Assembly: GCF_003202405.1 (NCBI RefSeq)
Contig: NZ_QJHL01000006.1
Span: forward strand, 167,620 to 231,619
Length of the DNA stretch: 64,000 nt
DNA from: Flavobacterium hydrophilum
GTDB lineage: Bacteria > Bacteroidota > Bacteroidia > Flavobacteriales > Flavobacteriaceae
Direction of reading: 5' to 3'
The position numbers and the translations under genes are program-made. The notes below the pieces were generated by a model. The model saw only the letters and a program-made list of their open reading frames with translations. It had not been told where the DNA came from and did not search any database. Positions 35,401-45,044 of this stretch are shown piece after piece. The number at the start of each line of letters is the position of its first letter. Positions within the stretch are counted from its first letter, which is position 1.

Positions 35401-36755
35401 CATTAAAAAACAGGATATCACTTTTAGTAAGTCTGCTCTTTACAATCCTTTTTGGGCTGGCTTCGACTGTGATTTTTGTTTTGTATTCTAATTTCAGAAA
35501 AGAAGAATTTCGGGATCGTTTAGAAATAAAAGCGCTTTCAAATATAAAACTTCTAGTAAATGTAAAAGAAGTTGACGATCAGCTTTTAAAAATGATTGAC
35601 CAGAATTCAATCAATAAATTGTATGATGAAAAAACACTGGTTTTCGATTCCCATTTCAAACTCATTTACAGTAGTATTGATGATGCCAAAATTGACTGGT
35701 CTGTCAACGATTTAAAATACCTTAAAAAACATAAAACGTTTTTTAAGCAACAGGGAGATTACGAAGTTTACGGTGTTTTTTATGATACCAAAGACAAGGA
35801 TTTTTATGCCTTAATATCCGCGACAGATGATTATGGCAAACGAAAATTACTTTTTTTAAGATATACCTTAATTATTTCTTATATCTTTTTCACCTGTATC
35901 TGCTGGGTTTTAACCTCTTTAATGGTAAAAAAAGCCATGAATCCGTTAAGTATTTTTCATCAGAAGATTAAAAATATAAACGAGAACAATCTGGATACCC
36001 GTGTTGAATCCAAAAGCAATAAAAACGAAATTGATCTGATTGCCAATGAGTTCAATTTTATGATGGACAGAATCGAGGTTTCGTATCAAAAACAAAAAGA
36101 ATTTACCGCCCACGCTTCTCATGAACTCAGAACTCCTTTGTCGAGAATAACAGCGCAAATTGAAAATACAATTGCCGATTCGGGAACATCCATTAAAGGA
36201 AAAACTTTTTTAAACACTATTTTATCAGATGTCAATCATTTGTCAGAACTGATTAATTCTTTACTGGTATTGTCAAAAATAGATACCAATACAACTGGAA
36301 ACAATGAAATTCACCGAATGGATGAAATTCTGTTTTCGGCCATTGAAAATTTAAATAAAACCTTTCCTGATTTTGTTATTCTTTTTGAAATAGAAGAAAG
36401 TGAGAACCTCGATACGGCTTTAGAAATCAAAGGAAATAAAAACCTTTTAGAAATTGCACTGAGTAATGTTCTAAAAAATGCCTGTGTTTATTCTGACAAC
36501 AAACAGGCAAAAGTCAAAATTAGTACTCAGGAAAATCATTTGGTCATCTCGGTTTTAAATACCGGAAAAACGCTGAGTGAAAAGGAACAAAAAAATCTTT
36601 TCCAGCCTTTTATGCGTGGCGAAAATTCAAAAGGAACGTCCGGTTTTGGACTGGGCTTGCGTATTGTAAACCGAATCTTAATGCTTCATAATGCAAAAAT
36701 CAGGTATAGTATACCTTCAGAAAATACCAACTTGTTTCAGTTGATTTTTGATTAA
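35397..36755 (+). CDS. sensor histidine kinase of the efflux locus
   Basis: A 452-residue inner-membrane kinase: TM1 about 7-29, a periplasmic sensor of about 125 residues, TM2 about 155-178, then HAMP (LDTRVESKSNKNEIDLIANEF). The H-box ASHELRTPLSRI has phosphorylated His242; the N box is ALSNVLKNACVYSD and the G box GFGLGLRIVNRI. The periplasmic part has no obvious Cys/His metal cluster, so the signal is unclear. Partner of the preceding regulator by ATGA overlap. Confidence 0.94.
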   Translation: MTLKNRISLLVSLLFTILFGLASTVIFVLYSNFRKEEFRDRLEIKALSNIKLLVNVKEVDDQLLKMIDQNSINKLYDEKTLVFDSHFKLIYSSIDDAKIDWSVNDLKYLKKHKTFFKQQGDYEVYGVFYDTKDKDFYALISATDDYGKRKLLFLRYTLIISYIFFTCICWVLTSLMVKKAMNPLSIFHQKIKNINENNLDTRVESKSNKNEIDLIANEFNFMMDRIEVSYQKQKEFTAHASHELRTPLSRITAQIENTIADSGTSIKGKTFLNTILSDVNHLSELINSLLVLSKIDTNTTGNNEIHRMDEILFSAIENLNKTFPDFVILFEIEESENLDTALEIKGNKNLLEIALSNVLKNACVYSDNKQAKVKISTQENHLVISVLNTGKTLSEKEQKNLFQPFMRGENSKGTSGFGLGLRIVNRILMLHNAKIRYSIPSENTNLFQLIFD

Positions 36756-36779
36756 TCAAACCTCCACCTCCTTAATTTT

Positions 36780-36817
36780 TTAAGCACTTTTTAAGGTCTT
36801 TCTTAAGGTGTCTTAAA
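36780..36817 (+). promoter_or_regulatory. TTAAG direct-repeat array upstream of the efflux operon
   Basis: TTAAG or TTAAA occurs at 36780-36784, 36791-36795, 36803-36807 and 36813-36817, i.e. at 11, 12 and 10 bp steps, within CTTTTTAAGGTCTTTCTTAA and the flank GGTGTCTTAAAG. Helically phased direct repeats are typical for OmpR-family regulators. It lies 41 bp before the efflux ATG. Confidence 0.6.
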
Positions 36818-36857
36818 GTCTCCCGATAGCATATTTGTATCAAATAAAAATGATACA

Positions 36858-38105
36858 ATGAAAAAGTTATTTGCATTATTCCTGCTGATTGCCATGAATC
36901 AGATGGTTCTGGCTCAAAAAACAGTCACTTTAGAAGATTGTGAAAGTCAGTTTTTAAAAAACAACCTCTTCCTGCTGGCTTCGCATTACAACGTCGATGC
37001 CTCAAAAGCGCTGACGATTCAGGCTCGGATCTGGGATAACCCAGTGATTTCGGCAGAATTAAACGCTTACAATCCTGATCGTGATAAATATTTTGATATA
37101 GGAAAACAAGGTCAGAAAGTATTTGGCATCGAACAGCTGATTTATCTGGGCGGTAAAAAACGCAACGAAGTAAAGTTAGCGAAAACCAATGAACAGCTGG
37201 CAGAACTGCAATTCAATGATTTGCTAAGAACACTGAAACTACAATTACGTAAAAGTTTTTATACGGTTTATTACAATTCAAAAAGTCTGGAAACCACAGA
37301 CAAACAATTGGCTCACATTGAAGATTTAATCAATTCCTATTCAGTTCAGGCGCAAAAAGGGAATATTCCTTTGAAAGATGTTGTTCGTCTGCAGTCGCTT
37401 TATCTTAATTTCAAGAACGAGCGAATGGAAGTAGTAAATAACAATATAGAAGAACAGGCGAATCTGAAATTGCTTATGAATTCTACCGAAGAAATTGTTC
37501 CGAATGTTTCAAAAGATGAATTCAGCAAATACTTAAAAACGATTGATTTCGATTTAAAATCTTTTGAAAATGAAGCCATTGCTAATAGACCGGATTATCT
37601 CGCAAAACAAAAAGAAATCGATGCTAATGAATTAAACGTAAAATGGCAAAAATCGCTTTCCGTTCCGGATATCACTTTAGGAGCCAAATACGATCAGCGA
37701 AGCGGCGCTTTTAATAATGAGGCGAATTTGACTGTTGGAATTCCGTTGCCGCTTTGGAATCAAAATAAAGGAAATATTAAGTACGCAAAGACCATTCTGG
37801 AGCAATCAAAAATTGAAAAGCAAAATTTTGAACTGCAGCTTCAGACTGAAATTACATCCGCCTGGAATAAATGGGACGAATCGCGTAAAAACTATGTGGT
37901 GATAAAACCAACCGTGAACTCCGATTTTGAAGCCGTTTACAACGGAATCCTAACCAATTTCCAGAAACGAAACATCAGCTTATTAGAATTTACCGATTTT
38001 ATGGAAAGCTACAATCAGGCAAACATTCAGGTAAACGAGCTAAAGAAAAAACTGGCGCTGTCTGCAGAAGAACTCAACAGTACAATCAATAAAGACTTAT
38101 TTTAA
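36858..38105 (+). CDS. TolC-family outer-membrane efflux protein (CzcC/CusC-like)
   Basis: 415 residues with a signal peptide (MKKLFALFLLIAMNQMVLAQ). Two TolC-type repeats of long helices are seen, with the strand segments NPVISAELNAYNPD and DITLGAKYDQRSGAFNNEAN followed by LTVGIPLPLWNQNKGNIKYA, the latter a hallmark of metal-type CzcC family members. It would form the outer-membrane channel of the tripartite pump with the next two genes (11 bp and 3 bp gaps). Confidence 0.92.
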   Translation: MKKLFALFLLIAMNQMVLAQKTVTLEDCESQFLKNNLFLLASHYNVDASKALTIQARIWDNPVISAELNAYNPDRDKYFDIGKQGQKVFGIEQLIYLGGKKRNEVKLAKTNEQLAELQFNDLLRTLKLQLRKSFYTVYYNSKSLETTDKQLAHIEDLINSYSVQAQKGNIPLKDVVRLQSLYLNFKNERMEVVNNNIEEQANLKLLMNSTEEIVPNVSKDEFSKYLKTIDFDLKSFENEAIANRPDYLAKQKEIDANELNVKWQKSLSVPDITLGAKYDQRSGAFNNEANLTVGIPLPLWNQNKGNIKYAKTILEQSKIEKQNFELQLQTEITSAWNKWDESRKNYVVIKPTVNSDFEAVYNGILTNFQKRNISLLEFTDFMESYNQANIQVNELKKKLALSAEELNSTINKDLF

Positions 38106-38116
38106 AACCAAATAAA

Positions 38117-39202
38117 ATGAAACATAAACTAATTATCGGAATTGCAATTGTGAGTTTATCCATTGCAGGCTGTAAAAAAGAAATAGAAAATCCGCAGATC
38201 AATACCTCTTTTGCTTTAAGCGATAACATGCTAAAAACGACAACAACAGCAGTTGCTCAAACACAGCCCGTAACAAACGAATTGAGTTTTTACGGTAAAA
38301 TTACGGCCGACAACAATAAAATGATCGATGTTTATCCGCTTGTAGGAGGAAACGTAATCAAGGTAAATGTAGAGCTTGGCGATTATGTAAAAAAAGGTCA
38401 GGTACTGGCAACTATAAAAAGTACTGATATTGCCGATTTCGAGAAACAATCGCTCGATGCCAAAAGTGATTTGCTGGTTGCTAAAAATAACCTGAAAGTG
38501 GCTCAGGAACTATTTGATGGAAAATTAAACTCTGAAAGTGATGTGCTTCAGGCAAAATCTGAAGTGAATAAAGCACAGTCGCAATTAAGCAAAGTTCAGG
38601 AAACGTATAAAATCTATAATATCAAAGCTGGTTCCATTTACGAAGTAACAGCACCAATCAGTGGTTTTGTGATTCAAAAAAGCATCAATCAGGATATGCT
38701 TTTGCGCTCTGACCGCTCAGAAAATATTTTTGACATTGCCGAAATAAGCGAAGTCTGGGCTATGGCAAACATTAATGAAATCGACATTAATAAAGTAAAA
38801 TTAGGAATTGATGCAGATGTGACAACCATAAGTTATCCTGATCAGGTTTTTAAAGGAAAAGTAGATAAAATTTTTAACGTGATTGATCCGGAAACCAAGG
38901 CGATGCAGGCAAGGGTTAAATTGCAAAACCCGGGATTTTTACTGAAACCGGATATGAATGCCAACATCAAATTATCTTTTAAAGAAGATAAATCGATGAT
39001 TGCAATTCCGAGTGACGCTATTGTTTTCGATAAAAGTAAAAACTTCGTCATGATTTTCAAAGACCGAAATAACATCGAAACCAGACAAGTTGAGGTTTAC
39101 CGAGTGGTTGGAAAAACTACCTACATCTCAAGTGGTTTAAAAGAAAATGAAAAAGTCATTACCAACAATCAGTTATTTATTTACCGTGCTTTAAACGAAT
39201 AA
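38117..39202 (+). CDS. RND efflux periplasmic adaptor (CzcB-like), lipoprotein
   Basis: 361 residues. MKHKLIIGIAIVSLSIAGC is a lipoprotein signal with Cys19. The biotinyl-lipoyl half-motifs are split around a helical hairpin: VYPLVGGNVIKVNVELGDYV plus KKGQVLATI, and YEVTAPISGFVIQKSINQDM. The beta-barrel (FKGKVDKIFNVIDPETKAMQ) and membrane-proximal domain follow. It bridges the RND pump and the TolC-like channel. Co-transcribed with both neighbours. Confidence 0.93.
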   Translation: MKHKLIIGIAIVSLSIAGCKKEIENPQINTSFALSDNMLKTTTTAVAQTQPVTNELSFYGKITADNNKMIDVYPLVGGNVIKVNVELGDYVKKGQVLATIKSTDIADFEKQSLDAKSDLLVAKNNLKVAQELFDGKLNSESDVLQAKSEVNKAQSQLSKVQETYKIYNIKAGSIYEVTAPISGFVIQKSINQDMLLRSDRSENIFDIAEISEVWAMANINEIDINKVKLGIDADVTTISYPDQVFKGKVDKIFNVIDPETKAMQARVKLQNPGFLLKPDMNANIKLSFKEDKSMIAIPSDAIVFDKSKNFVMIFKDRNNIETRQVEVYRVVGKTTYISSGLKENEKVITNNQLFIYRALNE

Positions 39203-39205
39203 GAC

Positions 39206-42200
39206 ATGAACAAATTCATACGAAATATTATTGCTTTTTCGCTCAAGAACAAAGCATTTACCTTTTTTTGGGTGGGATTACTGGCTGTTGCAGGATTTAT
39301 TTCCTTCAAAAATATGCCCATTGACGCTTTTCCGGATGTAACGAATACTCAGATTATCATCATTACACAATGGAACGGAAAAAGTGCCGAAGAAGTAGAG
39401 CGTTTTGTGACTTCTCCTATTGAAATTTCCATGAACTCGGTTCAGAAAAAGACCAGCGTACGAAGTATTACCATGTTTGGTTTATCGGTTATCAAAATCA
39501 TTTTTGATGATGCAGTCGATGATACTTTTGCCCGTTTTCAGGTCAATAATTTATTAAAAAACGTTACGTTGCCTGATGATGTCGAACCCGATGTTCAGCC
39601 GCCATATGGTCCAACAGGTGAAATTTTCAGATATATAGTAAAAAGTGACAGCCGTGACAGTCGTGAATTATTAACGTATCAAAACTGGCTGATCGACAAA
39701 CAGCTTCGTTCTGTTCCGGGTGTGGCCGATTTGAATGTTTTTGGAGGTCAGACTAAAACGTACGAAGTTGGTGTTGATCCCGTTAAATTAGCAAAATACA
39801 ATATTACGCCGCTTCAGGTTTATAATGCTGTTGATACAGGAAATTTGAATGTTGGTGGTGATATCATCGAAAAAAACGGACAGGCTTTTGTGGTTCGTGG
39901 AGTTGGACTTTTAAAATCCCGAAAAGATATTGAAAATATCATCGTTGATCAGGCGGGAGGAAATCCGATTTTGGTTAAAAATTTAGCTTCTGTTTACGAA
40001 AGTTCAATGCCAAGAGTAGGACAGACGGGTATTGGAAACAATGATGATGCTGTCGAGGGAATTGTCGTGATGCGTAAAGGCGAAAACGCTCAGGAAACTT
40101 TGGCTTTAATCAAAGACAAAATCAAGGATTTAAATGAAAATGTACTTCCTAAAGACATTAAAATAGAAACTTTTTACGATCGTGATAATCTGATGAATTT
40201 CACGACAGAAACGGTAATGCACAATTTATTTGAAGGAATTATTCTGGTTACCTGCGTTGTGTTTCTTTTCATGGCCGACTGGAGGACTACTTTTACAGTT
40301 TCGATTGTGATTCCACTTTCTTTATTGTTTGCATTTTTATGCCTGAAAATGATGGGAATGAGCGCCAACTTACTGAGTCTGGGTGCAGTCGATTTCGGAA
40401 TTATTATTGACGGTGCGGTGGTAATGGTCGAAGGATTGTTTGTGGTTTTGGATCACCGTGCGCATCAATTAGGAATGACAGCTTATAATAAAATTGCAAA
40501 AGGTAGTCTGATTAAGAAAACCGGAACAGAAATGGGTAAAGCCATCTTCTTTTCTAAGTTAATCATTATTACAGCTTTACTGCCTATATTTTCTTTTCAG
40601 AAAGTAGAAGGAAAAATGTTCTCGCCTTTGGCCTTTACGCTAGGTTTTGCTTTAATGGGAGCTTTGCTTTTTACTCTGACACTCGTACCGGTTTTGTCAC
40701 ACATTCTTTTAAACAAAAATGTAAAAGAAAAAAACAATCCTTTTGTGAATTTTTGGGACAGAATCGTAGGGAAAGGTTTTGCGTGGACATTCAAACACAA
40801 AGTAAAATCATTAGTTATTTCAATTTCGATTATTGCTGCAACATTCTTTTCGGCTTCGTTTTTAGGTACCGAATTTTTACCTCAGTTAAACGAAGGTGCT
40901 TTGTGGGTAACTGCAGAGTTGCCAATGAGCACGTCGCTTCCTGAAAGCGTACAGACAGCGGCACTGATCAGAAAAGATCTGGAAACTTTTCCCGAAGTAA
41001 AAAAAGTACTTTCACAAACCGGAAGAAGCAATGACGGAACAGACCCGAACGGTTTTGGATTTATACAGCTTCAGGTAGATTTAAAACCTAAATCAGAATG
41101 GACGCGTAAAATCAATATGGATGAGCTGATTAACGAAATGGACCAAAAACTAAAAGTACATCAGGGAATTACCTATAACTATTCGCAGCCGGTTATTGAC
41201 AATGTAGCCGAATCTGTAGCGGGTTTTAAAGCTTCAAATGCAGTGAAAATTTATGGTGATGATTTGGATAAACTGGATGAATTATCAAATGAGGTTTTAG
41301 CGAAAATCAAAAATATTCCGGGTATAAAAGACGTCGGAATTCTGAGAAACGTTGGTCAGCCTGAAATCAGTGTGATTCTGGACAGAGAAAAAATGGCGGC
41401 TTACGGTGTAACTTTGGGTGACGCCCAGGCTGTTTTAGAATTGGCTTTTGGAGGAAAAACAGCAACTCAAAAGTATGAAGACGAAAAGAAATTCGATGTA
41501 AGGGTTCGTTTTTCCAAAGAATATAGAAAAGATGAAGAGGATTTAGCCGAATTAAAAGTGCCAACAATCAGCGGCGCCAAAATTCCGTTGAAAGAAATAT
41601 GTGATATTAAAACCGTTACTGGCCCGGCTTTTATTTACAGGGATAATACCAAACGATTTATTGGTGTGAAATTCTCTGTTCGTGATCGTGATCTGGGAAG
41701 CACAATTGCCGAGGCACAGGAAAAAGTAGCCGAAGTGAAAATGCCGGCAGGTTATACGACAGGCTGGACAGGTGAATTTGAAAATCAGGTTCGTGCGAGT
41801 GCGCGTCTCGCTCAGGTCGTACCCATCAGTTTAATTGGAATTTTTGTACTGCTGTTCATTCTATTTGGAAATATAAAAGATTCACTGCTCGTTTTGTCTA
41901 ATGTTCCGTTTGCCATAATCGGAGGAATTATAGCATTGCACTTGACGGGAATGAATTTTGGAATCTCGGCAGGGGTTGGTTTTATAGCCTTACTCGGAAT
42001 CTGTATTCAAAACGGGGTTATCCTGATATCCGAATTCCATCATAATCTGAAGGCTAAATTTTCACTCGAAGAATCTATTTCCATGGGAGTAAAAGCCAGA
42101 ACGAGAGCCGTAGTGATGACAGCGTTAATGGCTTCAATCGGTTTGTTACCTGCTGCAATTTCAACAGGAATTGGTTCAGAGTCGCAAAAGCCATTGGCCA

Positions 42201-42304
42201 TTGTAATCATTGGAGGATTAATCACAGCAACAGTTTTAACCTTATTGGTTTTCCCAATTCTGTTCTGGATTTTCAATCGTAAAAAGCACGCTCCAATCGA
42301 ATAA
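39206..42304 (+). CDS. CzcA-type heavy-metal RND efflux pump
   Basis: A 1032-residue inner-membrane proton-antiport pump with 12 transmembrane helices and two large periplasmic loops. MPIDAFPDVTNTQIIIIT near the start is diagnostic of heavy-metal RND pumps. The helix-4 motif DFGIIIDGAVVMVEG (about residues 396-410) has the Asp, Asp and Glu proton relay of CzcA (Co/Zn/Cd type) rather than the CusA (Cu/Ag) pattern, so divalent cations are the likelier substrates; Ni is not excluded. The last gene of the five-gene regulator-exporter unit, followed by a terminator. Confidence 0.94.
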   Translation: MNKFIRNIIAFSLKNKAFTFFWVGLLAVAGFISFKNMPIDAFPDVTNTQIIIITQWNGKSAEEVERFVTSPIEISMNSVQKKTSVRSITMFGLSVIKIIFDDAVDDTFARFQVNNLLKNVTLPDDVEPDVQPPYGPTGEIFRYIVKSDSRDSRELLTYQNWLIDKQLRSVPGVADLNVFGGQTKTYEVGVDPVKLAKYNITPLQVYNAVDTGNLNVGGDIIEKNGQAFVVRGVGLLKSRKDIENIIVDQAGGNPILVKNLASVYESSMPRVGQTGIGNNDDAVEGIVVMRKGENAQETLALIKDKIKDLNENVLPKDIKIETFYDRDNLMNFTTETVMHNLFEGIILVTCVVFLFMADWRTTFTVSIVIPLSLLFAFLCLKMMGMSANLLSLGAVDFGIIIDGAVVMVEGLFVVLDHRAHQLGMTAYNKIAKGSLIKKTGTEMGKAIFFSKLIIITALLPIFSFQKVEGKMFSPLAFTLGFALMGALLFTLTLVPVLSHILLNKNVKEKNNPFVNFWDRIVGKGFAWTFKHKVKSLVISISIIAATFFSASFLGTEFLPQLNEGALWVTAELPMSTSLPESVQTAALIRKDLETFPEVKKVLSQTGRSNDGTDPNGFGFIQLQVDLKPKSEWTRKINMDELINEMDQKLKVHQGITYNYSQPVIDNVAESVAGFKASNAVKIYGDDLDKLDELSNEVLAKIKNIPGIKDVGILRNVGQPEISVILDREKMAAYGVTLGDAQAVLELAFGGKTATQKYEDEKKFDVRVRFSKEYRKDEEDLAELKVPTISGAKIPLKEICDIKTVTGPAFIYRDNTKRFIGVKFSVRDRDLGSTIAEAQEKVAEVKMPAGYTTGWTGEFENQVRASARLAQVVPISLIGIFVLLFILFGNIKDSLLVLSNVPFAIIGGIIALHLTGMNFGISAGVGFIALLGICIQNGVILISEFHHNLKAKFSLEESISMGVKARTRAVVMTALMASIGLLPAAISTGIGSESQKPLAIVIIGGLITATVLTLLVFPILFWIFNRKKHAPIE

Positions 42305-42335
42305 TAGTAATAGTTGGTTATTTTAATTTGGGGAG

Positions 42336-42370
42336 AAAAGCATCATTATTTTTATAATGGTGCTTTTTGT
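42336..42370 (+). terminator. terminator of the metal-efflux operon
   Basis: A 13-bp stem with one G-U pair (42336-42348 with 42355-42367) running into a T-run, 32 bp after the pump gene. Confidence 0.8.
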
Positions 42371-42411
42371 ATTATACAGAAATAGTAATGAGAGGATATT
42401 AATTTTCAGAA

Positions 42412-42484
42412 GCTGATCCCGCTGTCCCTTATATCTTTTATGGTGAACCCCACCATAAAAGGATGCCAGTCCCATCGGGGCTAA
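42412..42484 (+). repeat. REP-like dispersed palindromic repeat, copy C
   Basis: Reads GCTGATCCCGCTGTCCCTTA, ATATCTTTTATGGTG, loop AACCC, CACCATAAAAG, GATGCCAGT and TCGGGGCTA. The central ATATCTTTTATGGTG, loop and CACCATAAAA are identical to copy B. It lies between two convergent genes, flanked by a terminator on each side. Confidence 0.8.
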
Positions 42485-42498
42485 AAAGACCTAAAAAT

Positions 42499-42530
42499 AA
42501 AAACGACCTTCTGCTCAGGAAGGTCGTTTT
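42499..42530 (-). terminator. terminator of the ankyrin gene
   Basis: An 11-bp stem AAAACGACCTT/AAGGTCGTTTT (42500-42510 with 42520-42530), 43 bp past the ankyrin stop on the minus strand, followed there by a T-rich stretch. Confidence 0.8.
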
Positions 42531-42572
42531 ATTACTAACTCAAAAACTCTTTAAACTTTTAGGTTTAAACTC

Positions 42573-42953
42573 TTATTTTAATTCTTTCAAAATGGCAATT
42601 GCATCTGTAGCATTTGATAATTGTGCATATTTTAAAGCAGTATACCCTCTTTCATTTTTGTCATTCGGGCGTGCTCCGTTTGCTAATAAAATTTTCATGA
42701 TTTCTACCTTGTTTGATCGGGCGGCAATCATTAAAGGCGACATATCTTCAGATATCTGATTTACATCAGCTCCATATTCGATAAATTTTTTAACCACTTC
42801 AATATCTCCTTTGCTAATTGCAATGTTCAATGGAGATACAAAATAAGCTGATAACTCTACCTGGTTTTTTACTGATGGCTCATTATTTGAAGCCATTGAA
42901 ACATTTGTAAATGCTACTAATGCTAATCCTAAATAAATTACTGTTTTTTTCAT
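42573..42953 (-). CDS. secreted ankyrin-repeat protein
   Basis: 126 residues with a signal peptide (...VAFTNVSMAS). Two to three ankyrin repeats follow: SPLNIAISKGDIEVVKKFIE plus YGADVNQ, SPLMIAARSNKVEIMKILLA plus NGARPND, and a shorter GYTALKYAQLSNATDAIAIL. The protein is periplasmic or exported. Ankyrin repeats bind other proteins, but the partner is unknown. It is a single-gene unit. Confidence 0.9.
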   Translation of the reverse strand: MKKTVIYLGLALVAFTNVSMASNNEPSVKNQVELSAYFVSPLNIAISKGDIEVVKKFIEYGADVNQISEDMSPLMIAARSNKVEIMKILLANGARPNDKNERGYTALKYAQLSNATDAIAILKELK

Positions 42954-43280
42954 GATGATTGATTGTTCGTTAAATGATTGATTGATGATTTTTAAATTGT
43001 GTGTAAATGTAATTTTATTTTTTGTATTATGTATTGCAAGGTACTTTGTTTTAACTAATTATTAACATTTATTTAACAAACTGAGTCAGTAGCCTTAAAT
43101 GTCTAATAACAGGTTTTATATATAGACGATGATTAAATTAATATGTTACAGTTTCTGAGAAAAAGATATATAAAATCTTATAAAAAAGGAAAATTTTTAA
43201 TTGGTGGTTTATCTTTTTTTAACTTTACAATATTTCCAAACTTTACAAAAGACTACTATTAACCTTTAAACCACAGAATT
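42954..43280. other. 327-bp divergent promoter region between the ankyrin and SRPBCC genes
   Basis: No gene seen. It holds a perfect 10-bp direct repeat AACTTTACAA at 43221-43230 and 43239-43248 (18-bp step). An 8-bp inverted pair GTGGTTTA (43204-43211) / TAAACCAC (43267-43274) brackets it just before the SRPBCC start. Confidence 0.4.
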
Positions 43281-43820
43281 ATGTTAGTCATCAAAAGAAT
43301 CTTAATTGTCCTTATTTTGATTGTATCGATTGTATTAATTGCAGCTTATTTCATGCCCAAAGAATACGCTGTTACGAAAGAAATTACGATTAATAAACCA
43401 GTTGATTCGGTTTTTAATTATGTCAGATATTTAAAAAACCAGAACAAGTTTAGTGTCTGGGCTAATATTGATCCTAAAATGAAATCTACGTACAGAGGAA
43501 CAGACGGAACTGTAGGTGCCATTTCTGCATGGGAAAGTGATGTTAAGGATGTTGGTGTTGGTGAGCAGGAAATCACAAAAATTACTGAAGGAAAACGTCT
43601 GGATTTTGCTTTACGTTTTAAAAAGCCAATGGAGGATACAGCCCAGGGATTTATGTCTACAGAAGCAGTACCCGGAAATCAAACTAAAGTAAAATGGGGA
43701 ATCAAAGGTGTTTTTCCGTATCCCATGAATATTATGATGCCCATGATGAAAATGGATCAAATGATTGGTAATGATTTGCAAAAGGGTTTAGAAAATTTAA
43801 AAACAAAAATGGAACAATAA
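43281..43820 (+). CDS. membrane-anchored SRPBCC (START-like) family protein
   Basis: 179 residues. An N-terminal helix (about 5-23) anchors the protein. The rest has the polyketide-cyclase/START pattern: KEITINKPVDSVFNYVRYLK, FSVWANIDPKM, GTDGTVGAISAWE, TKITEGKRLDFALRFKKPME and LENLKTKME. Such helix-grip folds hold hydrophobic ligands; no specific ligand can be named. Confidence 0.85.
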   Translation: MLVIKRILIVLILIVSIVLIAAYFMPKEYAVTKEITINKPVDSVFNYVRYLKNQNKFSVWANIDPKMKSTYRGTDGTVGAISAWESDVKDVGVGEQEITKITEGKRLDFALRFKKPMEDTAQGFMSTEAVPGNQTKVKWGIKGVFPYPMNIMMPMMKMDQMIGNDLQKGLENLKTKMEQ

Positions 43821-43827
43821 TAATTTT

Positions 43828-43868
43828 GCTACAGATTTTTAAATCATTTCAATTTGAAAATCTGTGGC
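43828..43868. terminator. convergent terminator between the SRPBCC and GH26 genes
   Basis: A 17-bp imperfect stem with wobble pairs (43828-43844 with 43852-43868) in the 55-bp gap between the two convergent stops. Confidence 0.65.
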
Positions 43869-43875
43869 TAAAAAA

Positions 43876-45015
43876 CTATTTCAATCTGAATTTCTTTTGA
43901 TAGACATTCTTCAAATTATTTTCAAATAACGTATAAGGATCGTCATAAAACTTTATAAAATCAGGGACACTTAACTGGCCAGGGAAAGGTGCATAATAAT
44001 GTGTCGGACTTGTAATATCGTTACGCCAGACCAAAACATAAGCCAGTTCTAACTTTTCCGATTGCAATGTTTTTAATAGTGTTTGTGTCCACCATGTAGA
44101 ATTTGGAATAGATTCTAAACCTGTCTCTGTAAAAGCGGCTAATTTTTTCTTTTTGATTGCAATACCTGAAATTATTTTCAATTTCTTCTTAGCTGCTTCC
44201 AGATCATACTTGCCCTCACGTCCAAAATCTCCGTAATCATCCATTCCAAAGAGATCTACGTAATCATCTCCGGGATATCGCTCCAAATATTCTTCTTCAG
44301 AATTAAACCGATTATCTGGTGAAAAAGCATAAATAAAATTATGAACCCCCAAAGTATCTCTCAAATAAGAAACTGTAAATTGCCAGACAGTTATAAAATC
44401 TTCACGGAAAGTATATTTTTTACCCCACCAGAACCAGTCGCCATCAAATTCATGAAAAGGTCTGAAAATCATAGGAGCTAATTTGCCGTCTTTTGCTTTA
44501 ACCGAATGAGCAAAATCGGCAATGGTTTTTAAAATTTCTTTGTATTCTTGGTGATGAGAACCACCAGGCTTAATTAAAGAAATTGAAGCAGTCGAAATTC
44601 CGTCTTTCCAATAAAAACCTCCATCTGATGCCGGATTATTAAAATGCCAGGACACAGTAGTAATTCCGCCCCGTCCATAAGTATCAATTACATTTTTTTT
44701 TAACCTTTCTTTCTCTTTTTCAGTCTTCTCTTTTGATTGTCCGGAAAAGTCACTGAAATCAATTCCCACAACTGCAGGATGTGAACCGGTTACTAATTTG
44801 ACATCTGACTTATTATTTTCATTAGACCATCCATGTCCATATTCCAGTGCATGCTGATGCCCAAATAAAATATGTTCTTTTGAAATCAGTTTTAAATTGT
44901 TGTATAAATTCTTAGTTTCCTTTGTTGCATTTTTATCAATTTGTGCAAAAAGAAAATGCCCTGCTGTCATTAACACAATTAGCAAGGCATTTTTTTTATT
45001 TGGAAATATATTCAT
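43876..45015 (-). CDS. glycoside hydrolase family 26 (beta-mannanase type)
   Basis: 379 residues with a signal peptide (...TAGHFLFAQ). The GH26 signatures are present: ILFGHQHALEYGHGW at the N-terminus, VVGIDFSD, SWHFNNP, MIFRPFHEFDGDWFWWG with the acid/base Glu (about residue 188), FSPDNRF, GMDDYGD and FTETGLES with the nucleophile Glu (about 298). GH26 enzymes cut beta-1,4-mannan and related glucans. There is no T9SS tail or carbohydrate-binding module. It starts only 29 bp after purC, an unusual partner, and no other mannan genes are near. Confidence 0.93.
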   Translation of the reverse strand: MNIFPNKKNALLIVLMTAGHFLFAQIDKNATKETKNLYNNLKLISKEHILFGHQHALEYGHGWSNENNKSDVKLVTGSHPAVVGIDFSDFSGQSKEKTEKEKERLKKNVIDTYGRGGITTVSWHFNNPASDGGFYWKDGISTASISLIKPGGSHHQEYKEILKTIADFAHSVKAKDGKLAPMIFRPFHEFDGDWFWWGKKYTFREDFITVWQFTVSYLRDTLGVHNFIYAFSPDNRFNSEEEYLERYPGDDYVDLFGMDDYGDFGREGKYDLEAAKKKLKIISGIAIKKKKLAAFTETGLESIPNSTWWTQTLLKTLQSEKLELAYVLVWRNDITSPTHYYAPFPGQLSVPDFIKFYDDPYTLFENNLKNVYQKKFRLK

Positions 45016-45044
45016 GGTTTAAATGGTTAATTTAAACCCGAAAA

